The notes under the pieces: generated by a model
Seen by the model: only the letters and a program-made list of their open reading frames with translations
Told to the model about the DNA's origin: nothing
Databases searched by the model: none
Made by a program: the position numbers and the translations under genes
Shown: positions 57,661 through 64,000 of the stretch, in pieces
How the letters are laid out: each line of letters begins with the position of its first letter
Numbering within the stretch: position 1 is the first letter of the stretch
From: Nemania diffusa
Lineage: Eukaryota; Ascomycota; Sordariomycetes; Xylariales; Xylariaceae
Length of the DNA stretch: 64,000 nucleotides
Reading direction: 5' to 3'
Assembly (NCBI GenBank): GCA_038501195.1
Contig: JBBPUQ010000006.1
Location: 2,790,001-2,854,000, forward strand

Positions 57661-59821
57661 GTTGACGCGAGTAGAGTGAATTCTCCCTGGCAATTGTCTC
57701 TATGGTATTACTGAGATGGACGAGCTGAAGATGGCTAAGATATCAGATAGGTAACTTGCCACTCGCTACATTTCAGCTAGGAAGAAGGGTGTAGTATGAG
57801 GCTCGATAGAAATATTCATCGATTCCTAACCTTCTAGATCTATAAGGAGGACCGAAGGTCCCCTATATATACTACCTACCTCGGCATTTGCCTTTAGGAG
57901 GGTAGTTAAGGTACATCGACACAGCAAGCCTGAGCTCTATTTAATCAATATTAATAAATCGAGGCAGGAGTAGCGTTTAGAGTTTTGTGAGGAGGGAGTC
58001 ACCGTGTAGTCTCTGTTTAGTTGGGTTTGGCATGATCACAGCCAAGCATCGCGATGCGACATGCTTTATCCCGTATATTCTCCGCTGCTATTTTTTTACT
58101 AAGTTCTCAAAACCGCGCACGAAAAGTCGCGAGTGCGGTAAGCTCAGTATTCTTTCGTTGCATAGCCTACCTAGTAGATCGTGTTTATGACATTTTCAAT
58201 TAACAGGATTCGTAACCGGGCTGGATTTGAGAACTGTCTGAGTAAGAACCCTCGGATGAGATTGTTACTGAACTGGCTAGGTTGCACATTAGTCTAGAAA
58301 TTCAGATCATGGCAACCTATTAATAACTATGTGTAAAACTTGTGCAAACTACCATATGATCGTAGCACAGCATTACACACGATTAGAAAGCAGGCCCCTG
58401 AGCACAACAGGACGGGATGAAGAAAGGCATGCGAAGATGCTGTGCTGTATGTAACCAACTACTCTCCAATTACCTGGCTGCAAGCTTACGTAGGACGACG
58501 CGTACATCGCATGCACATGTACGCATACAATATATGTATGTATAATATTCTACATGCGCTAATAGCCGACCGATGAAAGCCATGCTGCTAGCTAAGAATT
58601 GACCTATAAAGTTGACGTTAGCTTAGGCTGTTTTGCGAGTATGCTTTGAACACTGATTTAACATAAGGAGGTTATAGCTTTCTATGTGAGACTTGCAGCC
58701 TTTTATAAAAACCCTCAATTGCGGAAGGGATCTTGGCAAGAACCCTATTCTGTACATATACTTGGGTGGGTAAGTCCTAGGTTAGATACAACTACGACGT
58801 CGACCGCGTTTTAGGGGTCTGCGGGCTAATTTCATAGGTTGGTTATAGGGTGGCTGAAACATAGCGCCACTGTATTGGCGTACATCAGCCGCTAATAATA
58901 ATATTATTACCCTCTAGAGACCCTCTATAGTGCTCCTGGCCCCTGTCCATAACCTGCACCTAGCTTACCCACCCGGGGGCCATGACGGCATTCTCTTACC
59001 TAGCAGATTACCGACTTAAGACTAATACGGCAGAAGCGACGGTATAAAATGGCAGCGCTCTCCAGTGCCAAGCCATCGTGGCTCCCAACTACCTGGCTCT
59101 GCATCGGTACAATTGTAAAATTAGGGAGCAACTCCAGGGTTTACCTGCAAAATACAACAACGAAGCTCCCTACCTAACCTACCTACTAACTCTGAGGTGT
59201 GGACGTGATCGTGAACATTAGCATCGGCATTGGCATCTGCATTTGCATTTGCGTCACCTCAACTGGCATCCTTTTCTTCTTTTTATCTTGCCCTAATTTA
59301 TTTTAGACGGGGGGTGAATAGGCAGCCCGCGCTCAGCTAAGAAAGTTTGAGTGCCGATCAACTTTGACGATAGCGACCTTCCGTTTGCTTCTCTCCCACC
59401 CTGCCAATTGACCTGGGAGCCTTCATTTTCCAAAATCTTCTCCTTCCCGCCTTCCTTCACTCGTGTTACGGTGTATAATACTTCTGTAGATAGGAGGTAT
59501 ACTTTTGTCTACCTCCTTGTCTATCCTATTCGATCTCTCTACCTGGGTACCTAACCGTCTACTGTCCGACCTTACTATTTACCTACGCCTCACCTATCCG
59601 GATCAGGCCTGTCCAGTTTGTCTACTCTCCCTAATTTCTTCGGTCGCATATATAGCCCTATATCAATGCATTGCGTCAAATTGTTTTGACAGTTTCGGAC
59701 GCCTCCTTTTGTTCGATAGCGCCGACGTCTGCGTGTCTGTGCTCGGCCTGAGCCTGTGCAACCCAATCTCCAGCGTCGACCGAACCAGACATCATTCATA
59801 CGTACACACCTTGCCGGCAAG
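57661..59821. other. Intergenic, 2.2 kb
   Basis: Divergent region between the secreted-protein candidate (-) and the GT32 gene (+). No gene is recognised. Present are GCATCGGCATTGGCATCTGC-like hexamer repeats at about 59219-59256 and a strongly CT-rich stretch at about 59380-59780 that is the likely promoter and 5' UTR of the GT32 gene. Confidence 0.5.
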
Positions 59822-60980
59822 ATGCTACCCTTTCGGAGAGCCATTATTTTTGCCGTGTTCTTTATTACAGCGTTTATACTGCTTCGTCGTGCGCATGCCC
59901 CCGACGCGCCCAACCCTATTCGAAGACCTCCCCCTAAGGCTGCGACGCCCGAGCAGCATGCGCCTTCGACCTCGAATCCCGCACTGGCCGACATGGGTTA
60001 CCGAGACAAGCCCGTCCCCGCTCAGAAGGCCATCCAAGACATGTCCGAGATGTCCCTCTACGACAAGCTAGCCTACCAATACCCCTACGACGTCGAGTCC
60101 AAGTTTCCAGCCTACATCTGGCAGACGTGGAGGAACACACCTGCTGACGACGGGTTCGAGTTCCGCAATCAAGAAGGCTCCTGGACCTTTCACCATCCGG
60201 GGTTTGTTCACGAGGTCATCACGGACAAAGTTGCCGTCCACGTCTTGCGATTATTTTACTCCCCTATTCCCGAAATCCTCGAAGCATACAACGCCTTACC
60301 CGAACCTGTCCTCAAAGCCGATTTTTTCCGCTACCTTATTCTACTCGCACGCGGCGGCATCTACTCGGATATCGACACATACGCTCTTAAGAGCGCTTTG
60401 GAATGGATCCCGGACACTGTGCCCCAGAAGAGCATCGGCCTCATTATTGGCATTGAGGCCGATCCAGACAGACCAGACTGGAAAGATTGGTACAGCCGTA
60501 GAATCCAATTTTGCCAATGGACTATCCAAGCGAAGCCGGGACACCCAGTCTTGCGGGATATCGTGTCGCGTATCACCACCGAGACCCTAAAAAGGAAGAG
60601 AGAGGGGACATTTGTGACAAAAGAGAAATCAATTGTCGAATTTACGGGTCCCGCCATATGGACAGACACTATTTTCGATTACTTCAATGACCCCCGTTAC
60701 TTTGACATGACGCGGAGCGTTGGTGAAATCACGTACAAGAATTTTACAGGCATGGAAACATCCAAGAAGGTGGGCGATGTAGTGGTGTTACCCATCACTA
60801 GTTTCTCGCCTGGTGTGCAACAAATGGGTGCCAAGGAATATGATGATCCCATGGCCTTCGTCAAGCATGATTTCGAAGGTATGTTTTTCTGGTCACTCTC
60901 GATCACGTACACCCAACTAACCTACTGGGATAGGAAGCTGGAAACCTGAGAGCGAACGACATATCGGCGGAGTACAATAG
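59822..60980 (+). CDS. OCH1: OCH1-like alpha-1,6-mannosyltransferase (GT32)
   Basis: Two exons (59822-60878 and 60934-60980) give 367 aa. It is a type II membrane protein: short basic start MLPFRRA, anchor IIFAVFFITAFILL at about residues 8-21, then a Pro-rich stem. The GT32 catalytic part begins FPAYIWQTWRNTPADD and has the sugar-binding DXD motif in GGIYSDIDTYAL. The conserved lysine-aspartate segment PVLKADFFRYLILLARGG precedes it. It also has GPAIWTDTIFDYF and a final GSWKPESERHIGG from exon 2. Och1 adds the first alpha-1,6 mannose to N-glycan cores in the early Golgi. Filamentous fungi have several Och1/Hoc1 paralogues, and this could be any of them. The ATG at 59822 is the first in frame and directly precedes the anchor. 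Confidence 0.9.
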
Positions 60981-62112
60981 AGAGTCTTTGCACCGTTTGG
61001 GTTATAATCTCAGTTTATAGTGTCCGGTCATACCCATCGTCTTGCACAGGCACGTTGCTGCCTAGTTGCTGGGAAGATGATGACTCCTCCCAACGCCATC
61101 CTGTATTATCGTTTTGTCATTACAGTGCTCCCTGCGAACTCAGCCGAAGGGGAGGGTTCTTCGGCGACTACGAAGTGTGCTATACGAGACGGGTTGTATG
61201 TACCCCAGCCCCGAGTCCGCGCTTTTTGAAGGCGTGCAATATTGTGTATGATAGACGATCGATAGGCCGCGGGACGGTGAGCGCGATACTTGGACTGGTT
61301 ATAGATACGATAGACAAGGCGGGCGCCGGTTTTGTTCATTGCAGAGGCCGAGGGGCCTGACGGATGACATGCTCACCCGGTCATCAGAAAAACATGCGGG
61401 ATCGCGCTGACAACGGCTCTGTCAGAGTGCCAGTCAGATACGGTTCGGTTGATGACAATGGTTTGCTTCAACCAAACCTTATATAATATGTATATACTTG
61501 CTCCAGAGCATAGAGACGGCGTTTAGGTCGGCATTCAAGAGCTCGGCGTTTAGATAGTAGGTTTTACTGTATGTACATAGGCAGGCGTTCATATTCTCTG
61601 CCAAAGCGCGATGCTTGCTCGCTATTGGACATTGAGCGATGGTACAACACGGTCGAAACTCATCATCTTGTCTGTGTCCTACTACATGTATATGCCGTAC
61701 CTAGTGGCCCTGTGATGTGTTTACCTCCCCAACCCCGGTTTTAGCTAAGACATGCGACTATTGAACAGGAGCTCTATCTACTTAGCTCCCCGCTTCTCCG
61801 CAATCTGGCAGATCCTCCTGAACCCCAACCCCCAGCCACCAGCTCCCCACCGAGTCTCTGCCGAGTCCACCGAAGTTGTGTATGAGGTTTGATTTCATAA
61901 GAACCTGAGGTGTGACACTTACCCCGGATTTGCCCAGACAATGTGCCAAGCACCACTGCCACTAAGTCATACTCTAGAGTCCAGACTACCTGGTAGCTAG
62001 GGTGAGCTGTAAGACAAAGACCTCCTCGCTTCGTTCTTTATGTTCCTAAACTGCCATGTCAACCGTAGTCTGAGAATTGCAACTCAACAGTATCGGTCTC
62101 CCTACATGCATC
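60981..62112. other. Intergenic
   Basis: Between the GT32 gene and the acyl-CoA synthetase, both +. Short open frames at 61020-61360 and 61774-61962 show no motifs. No repeat or RNA gene is recognised. Confidence 0.5.
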
Positions 62113-63941
62113 ATGCACCGTCAAGTCTTGTCTCGGATACGGACTGCTCATAAGTCTACCATAGTTGTGCGCCCACACTTGCGAGCTGCGACGAAGCATC
62201 GGATATGGAGTGCTACGGTGCAGCTGCAGCGAAGAGATGTCACGACTTCTGGGCTGAGTTATGTTGAAGGTCCTACGGATGTGAGTGCAATTTATTATTC
62301 GTGATGAGAAACAGGTCATCGAGTAAATGGTTGCCAGTCGAGATATCTTCATACAGCTGTCAAATATTATAATCCGGTTCATATTCATGAGAGCTATCTC
62401 GAAGGCTAGTTATATAGGATGGATTGTGTATGTGCTAATGACTTGACAGCCACCGCTTCTCACACAAACTATCCCGGAGCACTTTGCATCCATCGTATCT
62501 CAATATGGTGATCGACTCGCCGTGATGGCGAGGGGTCCTTTGATGACGGACACTTCACCATCTTCGACGACATCCTTCGACAAACAGAACCAGGTCAAAG
62601 CCAGGACGAAGAAACTGACCTACGCCTCACTAGACTCGCAGTCCAACGCCGTCGCACACTCTCTGCGCTCCCTGGGCGTGAAGAAAGGCGACCGCGTGGC
62701 CGTGAGCCTGGGCAACATGGCCGAGTCGGTGGTGCTGACCTACGCCATCTTCAAGCTCGGCGCCATCTGGGTGCCCCTGAACCCGAGCTTCAACTCGGCG
62801 CAGCTGGGCGCCGCGCTCGCCCACCTGGGCGTCGAGGTGCTCGTCGTCGGCGCCGTCACGGACCTCCCGTACAAGCCGTGCCGCGGCCGCAGCAACCTCG
62901 ACCTGCTCTCGGCGCTGATCCCGGGGCTCGCGGGCGAGAAGCGGAAGGGGAAAGGCGACAAGATCGAGTCGCCCGTGGTGCCGACGCTCAAGACGGTCGT
63001 GCTCGTCGACAACTCGCCGGGCCACCCGCAGTCCGGCTTCCCGCCCCTCAGCGACCTCCCGCTCCTCACGCCCTACCTGCCGCTGCTGGACCTCGCGCCG
63101 CGCCGCGTGACGCCGGACGCGCCGCTGGCGGCGCACGAGACGATCAACATCCAGTTCACGTCGGGCACGACGTCGCTGCCCAAGGCGGCGATGCTCAGCC
63201 ACGCGAGCATCCTCAACAACGGGCACCTCATCGCCGCGCGCATGGGGCTCGACCCGTCCGACCGCATCGTGTGCCCGCCGCCGCTGTTCCACTGCTTCGG
63301 GTGCATCCTGGGGCTCATGGCGACGGCGACGACGGGCGCCGCGCTGCTGCTGCCCTCGCCCGCCTTCGACCCGCGCGCGACGCTGCGCATGGCCGCCTCG
63401 CAGCGCGCCACGGGCCTCTACGGCGTCGCCACCATGTTCGTCGCCGAGCTCGAGCTGCTGGCCTCCGGGGACCGGTCCCTGGCCCGCCTGCCGCGGAAGG
63501 CGTTCGCGGCGCTGCGCAAGGGCATCGCGGCCGGCTCGTCGGTGCCCGAGGCGCTGGTGCGCCGCCTCTTCGACGTGCTGGGCTTGCGCGACCTCGTCAT
63601 CTGCTACGGCATGACGGAGACGAGCCCCGTGTCGTGCATGACGGCGCCCGCCGACGCCCTGGAGCGCCGCACGCGCACCGTCGGGCGCGCGATGCCGCAC
63701 ACGGCCGTCAAGGTCGTCGCGCCGGGGGACCGCTCGCGGATCCTGCCGCGGGGCGAGAGGGGCGAGCTCGCGGCCAGCGGGTACCTCGTCATGCAGGGCT
63801 ACTACGGCGACCCGGCGCGCACGGCGGCGGACCGCGTCGCGGACGCCGAGGACGATGGCCGGGTGTGGATGTACAGCGGCGACGAGGCGCGTATCGACGA
63901 GGACGGGTACGTGGAGATCACGGGGCGGATTAAGGACCTGA
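62113..63941 (+). CDS. Acyl-CoA synthetase / AMP-binding enzyme, mitochondrial presequence (3' end outside window)
   Basis: Exon 1 (62113-62280) encodes an Arg-rich, acid-free presequence (MHRQVLSRIRTAHKST...) expected to target mitochondria. Exon 2 (62450-63941) starts PPLLTQTIPEHFASIVSQYG and joins in phase 0; a GTGAGT donor at 63942 ends it and the gene continues past the window. ANL-superfamily motifs are in order. The P-loop is TSGTTSLPKAAMLSH (family TSGTTGxPK, so the second Gly is Ser). A5 is YGMTETSP, and A7-A8 are YSGDEARIDEDGYVEITGRI. A substrate-side block PPPLFHCFGCILG is also present. The reaction would be ATP-dependent activation of a medium or long fatty acid to acyl-CoA via acyl-AMP. 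The C-terminal lysine domain is not visible. Exon 2 is far richer in G+C than anything else here, especially at third positions. Confidence 0.92.
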
Positions 63942-64000
63942 GTGAGTACACCCCTTTTTTTTTCGTTTCTTCCCGTTCTAGCCCCTTTTTACGGCAGAGG

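Noticed and set aside
62630..63933. Very long open frames on both strands (up to 356 codons)
   Set aside because: Shadows of the GC-rich acyl-CoA synthetase exon; their products are Arg/Ala/Gly-rich without domains, while the chosen frame has all ANL motifs in order.
1..64000. tRNA, rRNA or CRISPR features
   Set aside because: No B-box/cloverleaf combination, rRNA sequence or spaced-repeat array was found by reading; CRISPR is not expected in a fungus.

Overview
The window is nuclear DNA of a filamentous ascomycete (Pezizomycotina). The evidence is the gene set (septin, ceramide synthase, New1-type ABC ATPase, GT32 and GT25 glycosyltransferases, RES-complex RRM protein), the many short introns with GTRNGT donors and CTAAC-like branch points, and a block of about 15 kb of almost pure A+T that looks like repeat-induced point mutation (RIP) of retrotransposons. 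No species can be named from sequence alone. All gene models below were spliced by hand; each complete model gives an exact multiple of three across its exons.

Layout. 1-13.4 kb is ordinary housekeeping sequence: a partial HNH-like gene at the left edge (-), IST3/Snu17 (+), HSV2-type PROPPIN (-), septin CDC11/AspA (+), BI-1 family BXI1 (-), a small TA-flanked foldback MITE, and a LAG1-type ceramide synthase (+).

13.8-36.1 kb is a ruined accessory region. It holds a cytochrome P450 relic lacking its heme-binding segment, an MFS drug-transporter relic, the 15-kb AT-rich block, an alpha/beta hydrolase split by a hAT-type MITE, and a polyketide synthase relic reduced to parts of KS and KR. The most economical reading is one former polyketide cluster (PKS, P450, transporter, hydrolase) destroyed by transposon insertion, RIP and deletion. 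The AT block itself resolves into a copia-like LTR element of about 8.1 kb (near-identical 266-269 bp LTRs at 21334 and 29158, A-tract next to the 3' LTR) nested in an older element of about 6.9 kb marked by 118-bp terminal direct repeats. The strand bias of the few surviving G/C bases flips at the inner LTRs.

36.7-64 kb returns to genes: an 803-bp foldback element, a small cysteine-containing secreted protein (+), a GT25 glycosyltransferase (-), NEW1 (-), a gene-poor stretch of 3.9 kb, a Fungal_trans_2-like regulator without a zinc cluster (+), a five-exon DUF3237 gene (+), a conserved small coiled-coil protein (+), a candidate secreted acidic protein (-), an OCH1-like GT32 mannosyltransferase (+), and a probably mitochondrial acyl-CoA synthetase (+) that runs off the right edge in very GC-rich sequence.

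I found no convincing new molecular system. The points most worth a second look are the hAT MITE that removes the catalytic histidine of the hydrolase, the nested RIP-mutated retroelements with their strand-skew signature, and the dismantled polyketide cluster.
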